Positions 26,051-37,515 are shown, counted from the stretch's first letter. The stretch: 64,000 nucleotides of DNA from Arenivirga flava (GCF_030161575.1 NZ_BSUL01000001.1:1655809-1719808), one strand, 5' to 3'. The notes: generated by a model from the letters alone, not told the origin. Translations and numbers: made by a program.

Positions 26051-27640
26051 TCAGCCATGCAAACCTCTGATCAACTCGGCGCAGCGCTCGCCGATCATCA
26101 TGGTCGTGATGTTCGGGTTCACCGTCGTCAACTCGGGCATGACCGAGGCATCGGCGACGCGCAGGCCGCGCACGCCCTTCACCCGCAGCTCCGGATCCAG
26201 CGGGGAGAGCGCATCGTCGACCGCCCCCATCCGCACCGTGCCGGCCGGGTGGTAGACCGTGTTGTGCGTGCGGGTGATGTAGTCCTCGATCTGCTCGTCG
26301 GTCTGCACCTCGGCACCCGGGAAGAGCTCGCGGCCCGCCCACTCGGCCATCGCCGGCTGCGCGACGATCTCGCGTGCTCGGCGGATGCCGGCGACCATGA
26401 CCCGCATGTCGTGCGGATCGGTGAAGTAGTTCGGGTCGACCCGCGGCTTGTCGCGCCAGTCGCGGCTGCGCAGCCGCACGCTGCCTCGCGAGCGCGCGTG
26501 CGTGACGTTCGGCGTCAGGCAGAAGGCGTTCTCCGAGGTCGGGTACCCCTGTCGCACCGTGTGCATGTCGAACGGCACCGAGCCGTAGTGGAACATCAGA
26601 TCCGGGCGGTCGAGCCCCTCCTCGGTCGTCGTGAAGATGCCCGCCTCCCACCACTGGGTCGAGGTGGTCGTCATGGGCTGCTTCGCCTCCCACTGGATCA
26701 CGCCCTCGGGGTGGTCCTGGAGGTGCTCGCCCACCCCGGGCGCGTCCACGATCACGTCGACGCCGACCTCGGCGAGGTGCTCCGCCGGGCCGATGCCCGA
26801 GAGCATGAGCAGCTTGGGGCTGTCGATCGCGCCGGCGGAGAGGATGATCTCGCGCCGCGCGGAGATCGTCGAGGTGCGGCCGAAGCTGACCCCCGCCACC
26901 GTGACGCCGGTGGCCCGCCGCTCCTCGTCCAGCACGATGCGCGTGACCTGCCGGTCGGTGAGCAGCACGAGGTTCTCGCGGTCGGCGATCGGATGGATGT
27001 ACGACACCGACGACGATGCCCGCGTGCCGTCGGCGCGTCGGTTGATCTGGAAGAAGTTGGCCCCGTTGACCACCGTCGAGCCGTCGTTGAAGGTCGCCCG
27101 CGGGATGCCCGCCTGCTCGCAGGCGTCCAGCAGCGCGACGCCGCAGGGGTCCTCGGGCGGGACGGTCATGATGTGCACGGGGCCGTCGTCGCCGTGGTGC
27201 GGCGCATCGGGTCCCGCCTCGGAGTTCGTCTCCAGCTTGCGGAAGAGCCGGTAGGCCTCATCGGACGTCCAGCCCTGCGCGCCGAAGCGCTCCGACCACT
27301 CGTCGATGTCCTCGCGCGGCGCCCAGAAGGCGATGCAGGAGTTGTGGCTCGAGCAACCGCCCATCACCCGCGCGCGGGCGTGGCGCATGAAGGAGTTGCC
27401 GTGCGCCTGGGGCTCGATCAGGTAGTCCCAGTCGTAGCCCGACTCGAGCAGCTCCATCCAGCGGTCGAGCCGCAGGATCGCGTCGTCGTCGCGGTCGTCG
27501 GGACCCGCCTCGATCAGCGCGACCGTCACCGAGGGGTCCTCGCTCAGCCGGGCCGCGATGACCGAGCCGGCGGAGCCGCCGCCGATCACGATGTAGTCGA
27601 CCTCGCGGTCCGCCTCCGGCCGCTCGTTCATGCCGTTCAT
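26051..27640 (-). CDS. betA: Choline dehydrogenase (GMC oxidoreductase)
   Basis: A 529-residue FAD enzyme of the glucose-methanol-choline family. The N-terminal dinucleotide fold is I-V-I-G-G-G-S-A-G-S-V-I-A-A-R-L, the GMC signature surrounds V-M-G-G-C-S-S-H-N, and the C-terminal active-site region has H-P-A-G-T-V-R-M-G and N-P-N-I-T-T. It oxidises choline to betaine aldehyde at the membrane side of the cell. ATG 27640 follows AGGAGG and overlaps the aldehyde dehydrogenase stop by four bases. Last gene of a BCCT-BADH-GMC operon, which makes the choline assignment strong. Confidence 0.85.
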   Translation of the reverse strand: MNGMNERPEADREVDYIVIGGGSAGSVIAARLSEDPSVTVALIEAGPDDRDDDAILRLDRWMELLESGYDWDYLIEPQAHGNSFMRHARARVMGGCSSHNSCIAFWAPREDIDEWSERFGAQGWTSDEAYRLFRKLETNSEAGPDAPHHGDDGPVHIMTVPPEDPCGVALLDACEQAGIPRATFNDGSTVVNGANFFQINRRADGTRASSSVSYIHPIADRENLVLLTDRQVTRIVLDEERRATGVTVAGVSFGRTSTISARREIILSAGAIDSPKLLMLSGIGPAEHLAEVGVDVIVDAPGVGEHLQDHPEGVIQWEAKQPMTTTSTQWWEAGIFTTTEEGLDRPDLMFHYGSVPFDMHTVRQGYPTSENAFCLTPNVTHARSRGSVRLRSRDWRDKPRVDPNYFTDPHDMRVMVAGIRRAREIVAQPAMAEWAGRELFPGAEVQTDEQIEDYITRTHNTVYHPAGTVRMGAVDDALSPLDPELRVKGVRGLRVADASVMPELTTVNPNITTMMIGERCAELIRGLHG

Positions 27641-29124
27641 CGCGCCTCCTGCTCGCTGCCGCCGAACCAGCCCGTGACCTGAGGGGCGGTGTTCTGGTAG
27701 ATGTGCTTGGCCTCGCGGTACTCGTCGAGGCCGGTCGGCCCCAGCTCGCGGCCCACGCCCGAATGTCCGAAGCCGCCCCACTCCGCCTGCGGCAGGTAGG
27801 GGTGGTAGTCGTTGATCCAGATCGTGCCGTGGCGCAGCGCCCGAGCCACGCGCTGCGCTCGTCCCGCATCCTGGGTCCAGACCGCACCGGCGAGGCCGTA
27901 GCGCGTGTCGTTGGCGATGCGGATCGCATCCGCTTCGTCGGTGAAGGTCTCGACCGTGATGACCGGACCGAAGCCCTCGTCGACGACCACGGACATGCCC
28001 TGGCGCACCTGGTCGAGCACCGTGGGCAGGTAGTAGAAGCCCTGCTCGAGATCGCCCTCGCCCCAGCGGCCGCCGCAGCGCAGCCGCGCGCCCTCGGCGA
28101 TGCCCGCGTCGACGTAGGCGGTCACCTTGTCGCGGTGGCCGGCGGAGATGAGCGGACCCGTCTCGGCGTGCTCGTCGTAGGGCCCGCCGAGCCGGATCGT
28201 CTCCGCCCGGCGCACGAGCTCGTCGACGAAGCGCTCGGCGATCGAGTCCTGCACGACGAGGCGGGCGCCGGCGGAGCAGACCTGGCCCGAGTGCACGAAG
28301 CCGGCGTTCAGGGCGTTGTCGACGGCTGCCTCGAAGTCCGCGTCGGCGAAGACGACATTCGGGTTCTTACCGCCGAGCTCGAGCGCGACCTTCTTGACGG
28401 TGGCGGCCGCCGAGGCGGCGATGCGCTTGCCGGTCTCGAGCCCGCCCGTGAAGGAGACGAGATCGACATCGGGGTGCTCGGAGAGCGGGGCGCCGGCCGT
28501 CGCACCGGCGCCGAGCACCAGGTTGGCGGTGCCGGCGGGCAGGCCGAGCTCGTCGAGCAGGCGCATCGTGAGGATCGCGGTGCTGGGGGTGAGCTCGCTG
28601 GGCTTGAGCACGATCGAGCAGCCGGCCGCGAGGGCAGGCGCGATCTTCCACGCCGCCTGCAGCAGCGGGTAGTTCCAGGGCGTGATGAGGCCCGCGACGC
28701 CCACGGGCTCGTACTCGATGCGGCTCACGACGCTGTCGGAGCCGGCATCGACCAGGCGGCCCGCGTCCTGGGCGGCGAGCTTGCCGAAGTACTCGAAGCA
28801 GGCCGCGATGTCGTCCATGTCGATGCGCGATTCGACGATGCGCTTGCCGGTGTCGTTCGACTCGGCGCGAGCGAACTCTTCCGATCGCTCGCGCAGGGCG
28901 GCGGCGAAGCGCAGCAGCAGGTCGCCGCGCTCGGCGGCCGGCGTGCGGCGCCACGTGCCCTCGTCGAAGGCACGCCGTGCCGCGCCGATGGCGCGCTCCG
29001 TGTCCTCGCGGGTGGCTTCGGCGACGGTGGCGGTAAGGCTGCCGTCGGCGGGGCAGCGGATCTCGCGCGTGCCCCCGTCGGAGGCGGCGGTCCAGTGTCC
29101 GTCGATGAAGAGCGTGGCGGTCAT
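27637..29124 (-). CDS. betB: Betaine aldehyde dehydrogenase
   Basis: A 495-residue NAD(P)-dependent aldehyde dehydrogenase. Visible are the Rossmann region T-P-W-N-Y-P-L-L-Q, the general base in L-E-L-G-G-K-N-P and the catalytic cysteine in G-Q-V-C-S-A-G. It converts betaine aldehyde to glycine betaine, a compatible solute. ATG 29124 abuts the TGA of the transporter gene, and the 3' end overlaps the choline dehydrogenase, so the three are translated together. Confidence 0.88.
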   Translation of the reverse strand: MTATLFIDGHWTAASDGGTREIRCPADGSLTATVAEATREDTERAIGAARRAFDEGTWRRTPAAERGDLLLRFAAALRERSEEFARAESNDTGKRIVESRIDMDDIAACFEYFGKLAAQDAGRLVDAGSDSVVSRIEYEPVGVAGLITPWNYPLLQAAWKIAPALAAGCSIVLKPSELTPSTAILTMRLLDELGLPAGTANLVLGAGATAGAPLSEHPDVDLVSFTGGLETGKRIAASAAATVKKVALELGGKNPNVVFADADFEAAVDNALNAGFVHSGQVCSAGARLVVQDSIAERFVDELVRRAETIRLGGPYDEHAETGPLISAGHRDKVTAYVDAGIAEGARLRCGGRWGEGDLEQGFYYLPTVLDQVRQGMSVVVDEGFGPVITVETFTDEADAIRIANDTRYGLAGAVWTQDAGRAQRVARALRHGTIWINDYHPYLPQAEWGGFGHSGVGRELGPTGLDEYREAKHIYQNTAPQVTGWFGGSEQEAR

Positions 29125-31230
29125 TCAGTCGTCCTTTCCGGGGGCGAAGTCGGTCTCCCAGTCACCGGGGGCGGTGCCGGGTTCGGCGATCACGGTCGAG
29201 CCGGCCTGCGCCGCGCTCGAGTGCAGGAACGCGAGGTGCCGCTGGTACTGGTCGAGCACGTCGGCGATGAGCTGCTCCTCGGTGAACTCGGTCACCGGGT
29301 AGCCCTGCGACCCCTCGAGCAGGAACACCTCGAGGGCGAAGTAGTGGTCCTCGGTGCTCGCGGCGCGCAGGTTGTAGCTCGGCACGGGGTGCCGCACGGG
29401 GTACACCTGGTAGCGGAAGCCGCGTTCGGGGGCCGAGGAGACGCGCAGATCCACGGAGGGGATGCCGCAGGACTCCACGTCGGTGACGGTCACCTCGGCG
29501 TGCACGCCCTGCTCCCGCAGCTCCTCGGCGACGCTGCGCAGCGCCGGCTCGACCACCGAGCCGACCTGCCGCTCGATCTGCCGGCGCCCGGGGTGGCGCA
29601 CCATGGAGGCGAGCCGCTGACGCCACGGACGGCCACCCGTAGTGCTGTGACCGGAGAGGATGGACGGCATCGCGCGAGCGGCGCTGTCGAGCCGGGTGCC
29701 CTCGAGACGGAGCGCCCGCAGCACGCCGAGCATGATGAACACGAGCAGCACCGACAGCGGCAGCCCCATCACGATCGTCGCGTTCTGCAGGGTAGTGACG
29801 CCACCGACCGAGAGCATCGCGAGCGTGAGCACGCCCGTGATCACCGCCCAGAAGACGCGCAGCCACTTCGCGCCGTCCGCATCGTGCGGGCCCGGCCGCG
29901 AGGTGAACTTCGCCATGACGAGCGCACCCGAGTCGGCGCTGGTCACGTAGAAGAGCAGCCCCGTGAACGTGGCGATCGCGGCGGTCAGCGGCGCGAGGGG
30001 GTACTGGTCGAGCAGCGAGTAGAACGCCTCCTCCGGCACGTTCGCGGCGGTCTCGCCGAAGTCGGCATCGCCGCCCATCACCACGGCGAGGGCGCCGTTG
30101 CCGAAGATCGAGATCCACAGTGCGATGAAGGCGAACGGCACGACGAGCACGCCGGTGACGAACTGGCGGATGGTGCGACCGCGCGAGATGCGGGCGAGGA
30201 ACAGGCCGACGAAGGGCGCCCACGCCACCCACCAGGCCCAGAAGAACAGCGTCCAGGCGCTCATCCACGCGTCCGGCCGATCGTAGGCCATGGTGTCGAG
30301 GCTCATGCCGGGGAAGCGGGCGAGGTAGTCGCCGATGTTCTGCATGATGCCGTCGAGCAGCAGCGTGGTGGGCCCGGCCACGAGGATGAAGACCATCAGC
30401 GCCACCGCGAGGTAGACGTTGAGCTCGGAGAGGCGGCGGATGCCCTTCTTCACCCCGGAGACGACCGAGAGCGTGGCCATGACGACGGCCGCGATGATGA
30501 GACCGATCTGGGCGGGGAGCCCCTGCTCCCAGCCGAACAGGTACTCGAAGCCGAAGTTGAGCTGCACCACGCCGATGCCGAGGGAGGTCGCGATGCCGAA
30601 GACCGTGCCGAGCATCGCGGCGGTGTCGATGAGGTCGCCGAGACGGCCCTGCACCCGCTGGCCGAAGATCGGCACGAGGGCGGAGCGGAGGGACAGCGGC
30701 ATGTTGTGCCGGTAGGCGAAGTAGCCGAGCGCCAGGCCGACGAGCGCGTAGAGGCCCCAGCCGGTGAGGCCGTAGTGGAACAGGGTCCAGACGATGGCCT
30801 GCCGTGCCGCCTCCACGGTCGACCCGTCGCCCTGCGGCGGAGCGAGGTACTGGCTCACCGGTTCGGAGACGGAGAAGAACATGAGGTCGATGCCGATACC
30901 CGCGGCGAAGAGCATCGCGCCCCAGGTGAAGAGGTTGAACTCCGGCTTCGCGTGGTCGGGACCGAGCTTGACACGCCCGATGCGCGAGACCGCGATGGCC
31001 ACGACGAACACCAGCACGGCCGTGACGATGAGGAAGTAGTACCAGCCGAGGTTGACCGAGACCCACTCGACGACCGAGCCGATGACGCCCTCCGCGCCGC
31101 TCGTGTCGATGACGGCCCAGATCGAGATCGCCACGATGATGCCGGCGGTCGAGAAGAAGGTGAGCGGGTTGACGTCGGCGAGCGGACGGCGCCGCCGGCC
31201 TCCGCCGTCGGTGCGCGGAGCGGTGGTCAT
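29125..31230 (-). CDS. betT: BCCT-family choline/betaine transporter
   Basis: A 701-residue transporter with 12 predicted membrane segments. The BCCT signature is clear (W-T-L-F-F-W-A-W-W-V-A-W-A-P-F-V-G, then I-S-R-G-R-T-I-R). A cytoplasmic C-terminal tail of about 190 residues, longer than in BetP, may be an osmosensing or regulatory extension as in BetT. ATG 31230 follows GGAGG; a start 20 codons upstream has no ribosome site. First gene of the betaine operon: it imports choline for oxidation. No clear operator was seen in the 190 bp before the convergently placed terminator of nrdF. Confidence 0.85.
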   Translation of the reverse strand: MTTAPRTDGGGRRRRPLADVNPLTFFSTAGIIVAISIWAVIDTSGAEGVIGSVVEWVSVNLGWYYFLIVTAVLVFVVAIAVSRIGRVKLGPDHAKPEFNLFTWGAMLFAAGIGIDLMFFSVSEPVSQYLAPPQGDGSTVEAARQAIVWTLFHYGLTGWGLYALVGLALGYFAYRHNMPLSLRSALVPIFGQRVQGRLGDLIDTAAMLGTVFGIATSLGIGVVQLNFGFEYLFGWEQGLPAQIGLIIAAVVMATLSVVSGVKKGIRRLSELNVYLAVALMVFILVAGPTTLLLDGIMQNIGDYLARFPGMSLDTMAYDRPDAWMSAWTLFFWAWWVAWAPFVGLFLARISRGRTIRQFVTGVLVVPFAFIALWISIFGNGALAVVMGGDADFGETAANVPEEAFYSLLDQYPLAPLTAAIATFTGLLFYVTSADSGALVMAKFTSRPGPHDADGAKWLRVFWAVITGVLTLAMLSVGGVTTLQNATIVMGLPLSVLLVFIMLGVLRALRLEGTRLDSAARAMPSILSGHSTTGGRPWRQRLASMVRHPGRRQIERQVGSVVEPALRSVAEELREQGVHAEVTVTDVESCGIPSVDLRVSSAPERGFRYQVYPVRHPVPSYNLRAASTEDHYFALEVFLLEGSQGYPVTEFTEEQLIADVLDQYQRHLAFLHSSAAQAGSTVIAEPGTAPGDWETDFAPGKDD

Positions 31231-31368
31231 CGGGCCTCCGAGGGGTGCTGGTTCGAGCCGAGGCTCGATCAGGCGCCGGCGGTTCGTCACCCATTCAAGG
31301 GGTCATCCGCTGGACGCAGTCAGCACTCTCGCCGCCTGTTCAGCATCCGATCCTCTGCCTCGGGACGC

Positions 31369-31405
31369 GCGAAGCGCCCCGACCGCCGACGGTGGGGCGC
31401 TTCGC
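31369..31405 (-). terminator. Terminator hairpin of the nrd operon
   Basis: 12-bp stem GCGAAGCGCCCC / GGGGCGCTTCGC with a 13-base loop that itself can pair, 15 bases beyond the nrdF stop on the minus strand. Confidence 0.65.
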
Positions 31406-31419
31406 GACGAGGGGTCGGC

Positions 31420-32493
<1,074 letters not shown>

Positions 32494-32498
32494 TCAGG

Positions 32499-34673
32499 TC
32501 ACAGCATGCAGCTGACGCAGCCCTCGACCTCGGTGCCCTCGAGCGCCATCTGACGCAGGCGGATGTAGTAGATCGTCTTGATCCCCTTCTTCCACGCGTA
32601 GATCTGCGCCTTGTTGATGTCGCGGGTCGTCGCCGTGTCCTTGAAGAACAGCGTGAGCGAGAGGCCCTGGTCGACGTGCTGCGTGGCCGCGGCGTAGGTG
32701 TCGATGACCTTCTCGTAGCCGATCTCGTAGGCGTCCTGGTAGTAGTCCAGGTTGTCGTTCGTCATGAACGGCGCCGGGTAGTAGACGCGGCCGATCTTGC
32801 CTTCCTTGCGGATCTCGATCTTCGAGGCGATCGGGTGGATCGACGAGGTCGAGTTGTTGATGTAGCTGATCGAGCCGGTCGGCGGCACGGCCTGCAGGTT
32901 CTGGTTGTAGATGCCGGTGGCCTGCACCTTGGCCTTGAGCTCCAGCCAGTCCTGCTGCGTGGGGATGTGCACGTTCGACGCCGCGAAGAGCTCGCGCACC
33001 CGCTCGGTCGCGGGTGCCCACTCCTGCTCGGTGTACTTGTCGAAGAACTCGCCCGAGGCGTAGGTCGAGTCCTCGAAGCCGTCGAAGGTCTCGCCGCGCT
33101 CGGTGGCGATGAGGTTCGAGGCGCGCAGCGCGTGGAAGAGCACCGTGTAGAAGTAGATGTTCGTGAAGTCCACGCCCTCCTCGCTGCCGTAGTGGACGCG
33201 CTCGCGGGCGAGGTAGCCGTGCAGGTTCATCTGGCCGAGGCCGATCGCGTGGCTCTTGTCGTTGCCGACCTCGATCGAGCGGACGGACGCGATGTGGCTC
33301 TGGTTCGACACCGAGGTGAGGCCGCGGATGGCGGTTTCGACGGTCTTGCCGAAGTCCGGGGCGTCCATCGTCAGCGCGATGTTCAGCGAGCCGAGGTTGC
33401 AGGAGATGTCCTTGCCGATGGCGTCGTACGAGAGGTCCTCGTTGTACGACGTCGGAGTGTTGACCTGCAGGATCTCCGAGCACAGGTTGCTCATGTTGAT
33501 CCGGCCCTTGATCGGGTTGGCCTTGTTCACCGTGTCCTCGAACATGATGTACGGGTAGCCCGACTCGAACTGCAGCTCGGCGAGGGTCTGGAAGAAGTGC
33601 CGCGCGTTGATCTTGGTCTTGCGGATGCGCGCGTCGTCGACCATCTCGCGGTACTTCTCGGTGACGGAGATGTCGCCGAAGGGCACGCCGTAGACCTTCT
33701 CGACGTCGTACGGCGAGAACAGGTACATGTCCTCGTTGTTCTTCGCGAGCTCGAAGGTGATGTCGGGCAGCACGACGCCGAGCGAGAGCGTCTTGATGCG
33801 GATCTTCTCGTCCGCGTTCTCGCGCTTGGTGTCGAGGAACTTCATGATGTCGGGGTGGTGCGCGTTGAGGTACACCGCGCCCGCGCCCTGACGCGCGCCG
33901 AGCTGGTTCGCGTAGCTGAAGCTGTCTTCGAGCAGCTTCATGACGGGGATGATGCCCGACGACTGGTTCTCGATCTGCTTGATCGGGGCGCCGGCCTCGC
34001 GGATGTTCGACAGCAGCAGGGCCACGCCGCCGCCGCGCTTCGAGAGCTGCAGGGCGGAGTTGATGCCGCGGGCGATCGACTCCATGTTGTCCTCGATGCG
34101 GAGCAGGAAGCAGGAGACGAGCTCGCCGCGCTGCGCCTTGCCGGCGTTGAGGAAGGTGGGGGTGGCCGGCTGGAAGCGGCCGCCGACGATCTCCTCGACG
34201 AGGTTGATCGCCAGCTGCTCGTCGCCGGCGGCGAGGCCGAGGGCGGTCATGACGACGCGGTCCTCGAAGCGCTCGAGGTAGCGCTTGCCGTCGAAGGTCT
34301 TGAGCGTGTAGCTCGTGTAGTACTTGAACGCGCCCAAGAAGGTGTCGAAGCGGAACTTCTTCGAGTAGGCGAGGTCGTTGAGCTGCTGGATGAACTCGAA
34401 CGAGTACTGGTCGAGCACGGCCTGCTCGTAGTACTCCTTCTCGACCAGGTAGTCGAGGCGCTCCTTGAGGTTGTGGAAGAAGACCGTGTTCTGGTTGACG
34501 TGCTGCAGGAAGAACTGCTTGGCGGCCTCGCGGTCCTTGTCGAACTGGATCTCGCCGTTCGGGCCGTAGAGGTTCAGCATCGCGTTGAGCGAGTGGTAGT
34601 CCAGACCGACCTGGTTCTGGATGGTGCTGACCTGGCTGTCGTCGAGCACGTCGGCTACGGGTGAAGTCGCCAA
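32499..34673 (-). CDS. nrdE: Ribonucleotide reductase class Ib, large subunit
   Basis: A 724-residue catalytic R1 protein that reduces nucleoside diphosphates. The substrate-site cysteine region S-C-F-L-L, the active-site loop N-L-C-S-E-I, and the finger-loop region N-N-S-T-S-S-I-H-P are visible. The C-terminal pair in G-C-V-S-C-M-L takes electrons from NrdH. No N-terminal ATP cone is present, as expected for class Ib. It starts with TTG inside the 3' end of nrdI, a 19-base overlap; the next ATG is 30 codons inside conserved sequence. Confidence 0.93.
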   Translation of the reverse strand: MATSPVADVLDDSQVSTIQNQVGLDYHSLNAMLNLYGPNGEIQFDKDREAAKQFFLQHVNQNTVFFHNLKERLDYLVEKEYYEQAVLDQYSFEFIQQLNDLAYSKKFRFDTFLGAFKYYTSYTLKTFDGKRYLERFEDRVVMTALGLAAGDEQLAINLVEEIVGGRFQPATPTFLNAGKAQRGELVSCFLLRIEDNMESIARGINSALQLSKRGGGVALLLSNIREAGAPIKQIENQSSGIIPVMKLLEDSFSYANQLGARQGAGAVYLNAHHPDIMKFLDTKRENADEKIRIKTLSLGVVLPDITFELAKNNEDMYLFSPYDVEKVYGVPFGDISVTEKYREMVDDARIRKTKINARHFFQTLAELQFESGYPYIMFEDTVNKANPIKGRINMSNLCSEILQVNTPTSYNEDLSYDAIGKDISCNLGSLNIALTMDAPDFGKTVETAIRGLTSVSNQSHIASVRSIEVGNDKSHAIGLGQMNLHGYLARERVHYGSEEGVDFTNIYFYTVLFHALRASNLIATERGETFDGFEDSTYASGEFFDKYTEQEWAPATERVRELFAASNVHIPTQQDWLELKAKVQATGIYNQNLQAVPPTGSISYINNSTSSIHPIASKIEIRKEGKIGRVYYPAPFMTNDNLDYYQDAYEIGYEKVIDTYAAATQHVDQGLSLTLFFKDTATTRDINKAQIYAWKKGIKTIYYIRLRQMALEGTEVEGCVSCML

Positions 34674-35074
34674 AATTCGTCCAATCCTGTGGAGACGGCC
34701 GCCACGTCGTCAGGCGTGCCGAAGAGTTCGAGCTTGTAGAGGAAGGGCACACCGCACTTCTGGGCGACGATGTCGCCGGCGAGGCAGTACGCCTCGCCGA
34801 AATTGGTGTTTCCTGCGGCGATGACGCCGCGGATGAGGGATCGGTTCTGCTGGTCGTTCAGGAACGTGATGACCTGCTTCGGCACGGCGCCCCGCCCGTT
34901 GCCGCCACCGTAGGTGGGCAGCACGAGCACGTAGGGGTCGACGACCGAGAGGCTGTCCTCCTTGGTCTTCAGCGGGATGCGCGACGCGTCCAGACCAGGA
35001 TGAGCAGCGCGGAGCTTCTCGACGAACCGGTGGGTGTTGCCCGAGACGCTCGAGAAGTAGACGAGGCGGCTCAT
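34655..35074 (-). CDS. nrdI: NrdI flavodoxin-like protein
   Basis: A 139-residue FMN protein. The phosphate-binding loop [10 protein letters not shown] begins at residue 8, and T-Y-G-G-G and G-N-T-N-F-G-E line the flavin. It supplies oxidant for assembly of the dimanganese-tyrosyl cofactor of NrdF. It sits 10 bp after nrdH and overlaps nrdE. Confidence 0.93.
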   Translation of the reverse strand: MSRLVYFSSVSGNTHRFVEKLRAAHPGLDASRIPLKTKEDSLSVVDPYVLVLPTYGGGNGRGAVPKQVITFLNDQQNRSLIRGVIAAGNTNFGEAYCLAGDIVAQKCGVPFLYKLELFGTPDDVAAVSTGLDEFWRLHP

Positions 35075-35084
35075 GGCGACCGGG

Positions 35085-35318
35085 TCAGCCGATGCGGGCG
35101 GCGAGCTCGTCGATCTTGTCGGGGCGGAAGCCGCTCCAGTGGCCCTCGTCGGTGACGACCACGGGGGCCTGCAGGTAGCCGAGGTTCTTCACGGTCTCGA
35201 GCGCGTGCTCGTCGGCCGAGACGTCGAGCACCTCGTACTCGATGCCCTTGCTGTCGAGGGCGCGGTACGTGGCCGTGCACTGCACGCACGACGGCTTGGT
35301 GTAGACGGTGATCGCCAT
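35085..35318 (-). CDS. nrdH: NrdH glutaredoxin-like redoxin
   Basis: A 77-residue redoxin with active site C-V-Q-C (near residue 11) and the C-terminal W-S-G-F-R-P-D-K segment found in NrdH proteins that accept electrons from thioredoxin reductase. It reduces NrdE. ATG 35318 follows AGGAGG. First gene of the operon, downstream of two NrdR boxes. Confidence 0.94.
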   Translation of the reverse strand: MAITVYTKPSCVQCTATYRALDSKGIEYEVLDVSADEHALETVKNLGYLQAPVVVTDEGHWSGFRPDKIDELAARIG

Positions 35319-35440
35319 GGCCTGAATCCTCCTGCTGGACGTGAAAATCGATGTTCGGGGGCTCCCCCGAGCGGCCCCGTTCCCTGCGGGGGACGTGGTG
35401 CGCTGCGGTGACTCCAGTGTATGCCCCACCACCGACATGA

Positions 35441-35456
35441 GCACTACATCTAGTGC
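35441..35456 (-). promoter_or_regulatory. NrdR box, proximal
   Basis: GCACTACATCTAGTGC: a 16-bp palindrome fitting the ACACTATATxTAGTGT-type NrdR consensus. It lies 123 bases upstream of nrdH. Confidence 0.8.
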
Positions 35457-35471
35457 TCGCTTTCGCTCCGA

Positions 35472-35487
35472 CCACTAGATGCAGTGT
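35472..35487 (-). promoter_or_regulatory. NrdR box, distal
   Basis: CCACTAGATGCAGTGT, 31 bp (three helical turns) from the proximal box, the spacing seen in other NrdR-controlled promoters. NrdR with ATP/dATP would repress nrdHIEF here. Confidence 0.75.
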
Positions 35488-35674
35488 TACAGCCGTGTCA
35501 TTCTCCACAAGCGTTTCCACAGCCCCTGTGGATGGCGAGGGCCGCGAAACCGGGCTTCGGAGCCCACTGTCCACCGGTCCACCGACCCGGCTCGCGTTCA
35601 GGAAGCCGAGGGTGTGGAAATCCGGATCCGCGCATCCGCTCGGCGTGTCGCGTCGGAGTATCGTGGCAGACCGG

Positions 35675-36875
35675 ATGAGCGCGTACGGAGACCTGCTGAA
35701 GACCCCCGGGGTGGCCCGGATCGTGAGCGCGCAGCTGATCGCGCGACTGCCCGCTGGGATGCTGTCGCTGGGTGTGCTGATGCACGTCGAGCAGACCCAC
35801 GACTCGTACGGCGCGGCCGGGCTCGTGCTCGCCGCGCTGAGCATCGGCCAGGCCGTCTCGGGACCGCTGCTGGGCCGCTGGATGGGCGCCTGGCGCATGC
35901 GGCCGGTGATCGCCATCACGATGGCCGTGTGCACCGCCGCCATCGCCGTGCTCGCGCTGGCGCTGCCGGTCTGGGCCTTCGTGCTCGTCGCGCTGCTCGT
36001 CGGCCTCTCGACCCCGCCCATCCAGCCGGCCGTGCGCACCATCTACCCGAAGATGGTCAACGCGAAGCAGCTGACCCCGCTCTTCTCGCTCGACGCGAGC
36101 GCGCAGGAGGTCATCTGGATCGCCGGCCCGGTCGCCATCACCTTCATCTCGACGCAGATCGGCACCGCCTGGGGCGTGCTGGTGCCGGCCGCGCTGACCC
36201 TCGTCGGCGGCCTCTTCTTCCTCAGCTCGCCCGAGCTCGGCCGCGTGCGCATCCCCGCAGCCGCGGCGGCTTCGGCAAGGTGCTCCTCAAGCCGATCGTG
36301 GCCATCGCCACCGTGGTGGGTATGCTGCTCATCGGCACCGCCGCGGCCGTCGAGGCGGGCGTCGTCGCGGTGTTCGGCCACGACGGCCTCGAGGCGGGCA
36401 TCGTGCTCGCCGTCTTCGCCGTCGGCTCGCTGGTCGGCGGGCTCGCCTTCGGCCACATCGGCATCTCCCCTGGGCGGTCGCGCGCCGCATGGCCGTCGTC
36501 GCGGTCGGCGTCGCGCTCGCATCCGCTCTGCTCGAGGCCTGGTGGCTCTCGATCGCGCTGCTCATCGCGGGCCTCGGCATCGCCCCCGCGCTGGCCGCCA
36601 TCTTCACGAGCGTCTCGTCGAGCCTGCGCTTCAGCGAGACCGCCGAGGCGTACGGATGGGTGGGCACCGGCCAGCTGATCGGCGCGGCGGCCGGCAGCGC
36701 GCTCGCCGGCTTCATGATCGACGGCGTCGGACCGCGGGGCGCGTTCTGGGTCGGCGGCGCCCTCGCGGTGCTGGGCGTGATCGTGTCCGTGATCTCGGTG
36801 CGCTGGCTGCCCGATCTGCGCGGCAAGGACGCGGGCCCGCGCCCCGACACGGAGCCCATCGAGCTCGTCGGCTGA
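35675..36875 (+). pseudogene. MFS transporter, two apparent frameshifts
   Basis: Joining three frames gives about 400 residues with 12 hydrophobic spans, beginning M-S-A-Y-G-D-L-L-K-T-P-G-V-A-R. The breaks are near 36255-36268 (one base missing in GC-rich sequence) and at 36467-36470 (four C where five give I-S-P-W-A-V-A-R-R-M). Transmembrane pattern and codon use are undisturbed on each side, so assembly error is the favoured reading. Resembles drug/solute exporters; substrate unknown. Confidence 0.75.
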
Positions 36876-36988
36876 GGGCGCGGGGCTGCCGGCTCCCGGT
36901 TGCGGCGCTCAGCGCGGCAGCCCGCACCGGCGACCTGGTCGCGCCGGGGCGGGTGCCGCTGGTCGTGTCGGTGCCGGTGGTCTTATCG

Positions 36989-37015
36989 GTGCCGGTGCCG
37001 GTGCCGGTGCCGGTG
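36989..37015. repeat. GGTGCC hexanucleotide microsatellite
   Basis: At least four tandem copies of GGTGCC, with looser copies back to about 36949. Confidence 0.85.
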
Positions 37016-37027
37016 GTCGAACCGGTA

Positions 37028-37107
37028 CCGAATGACGGAGATCGGCGGCCCAGCCGCGCCCGCACTGCCGCCACCGCTCCGCATCCGCTTCTGATTCCGT
37101 CATTCGG
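37028..37107. repeat. 80-bp hairpin-ended element, copy 1
   Basis: Begins CCGAATGACGGA and ends with its exact reverse complement TCCGTCATTCGG; the interior is the most diverged of the three copies, but CGCATCCGCTTCTGAT before the right arm is shared. Confidence 0.8.
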
Positions 37108-37210
37108 GACAGGGCCGGCAGCGCGGAAGCGGTCAGGCAGCGCCAGCAGCCCGCCGGCCGGTCGGTGGCCGGCCGGACCCAATGAATCGGCGGAACGCCG
37201 CAACCCCGTA

Positions 37211-37290
37211 CCGAATGACGGAGATGAACGCGGCGGCCGCACCTGCCACCCCACCACTGCGCTGCATCCGCTTCTGATTCCGTCATTCGG
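37211..37290. repeat. 80-bp hairpin-ended element, copy 2
   Basis: Same terminal 12-bp inverted repeats as copy 1. Nearly identical to copy 3 inside, and the 23 bases before it (CGGCGGAACGCC...) are also shared with copy 3. Confidence 0.85.
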
Positions 37291-37435
37291 GACAGGGCCG
37301 GCAGCGCAGGGCGGGCGAGCAGGCCGGCAAGGGCGAGCCGGCCGGTAAGGGCGGGCAGGCCAGGGCGAACGGGCCGGGCTGGCCGGCAGCCCGGCAGCCG
37401 GGTCCGGCGGACCGGCGGAACGCCGCAACCCCGTA

Positions 37436-37515
37436 CCGAATGACGGAGATGAACGCGGCGGCCGCACCTGCCACCCCACCACTGCGCCGCATCCGCTTCT
37501 GATTCCGTCATTTGG
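37436..37515. repeat. 80-bp hairpin-ended element, copy 3
   Basis: Differs from copy 2 at about two positions, including a C-to-T change in the right arm (TCCGTCATTTGG). All three copies are exactly 80 bp. Confidence 0.85.

Noticed and set aside
37211-37515. Integron attC sites
   Set aside because: Size is in range, but the AAC/GTT core sites are missing and there is no integrase or cassette genes.
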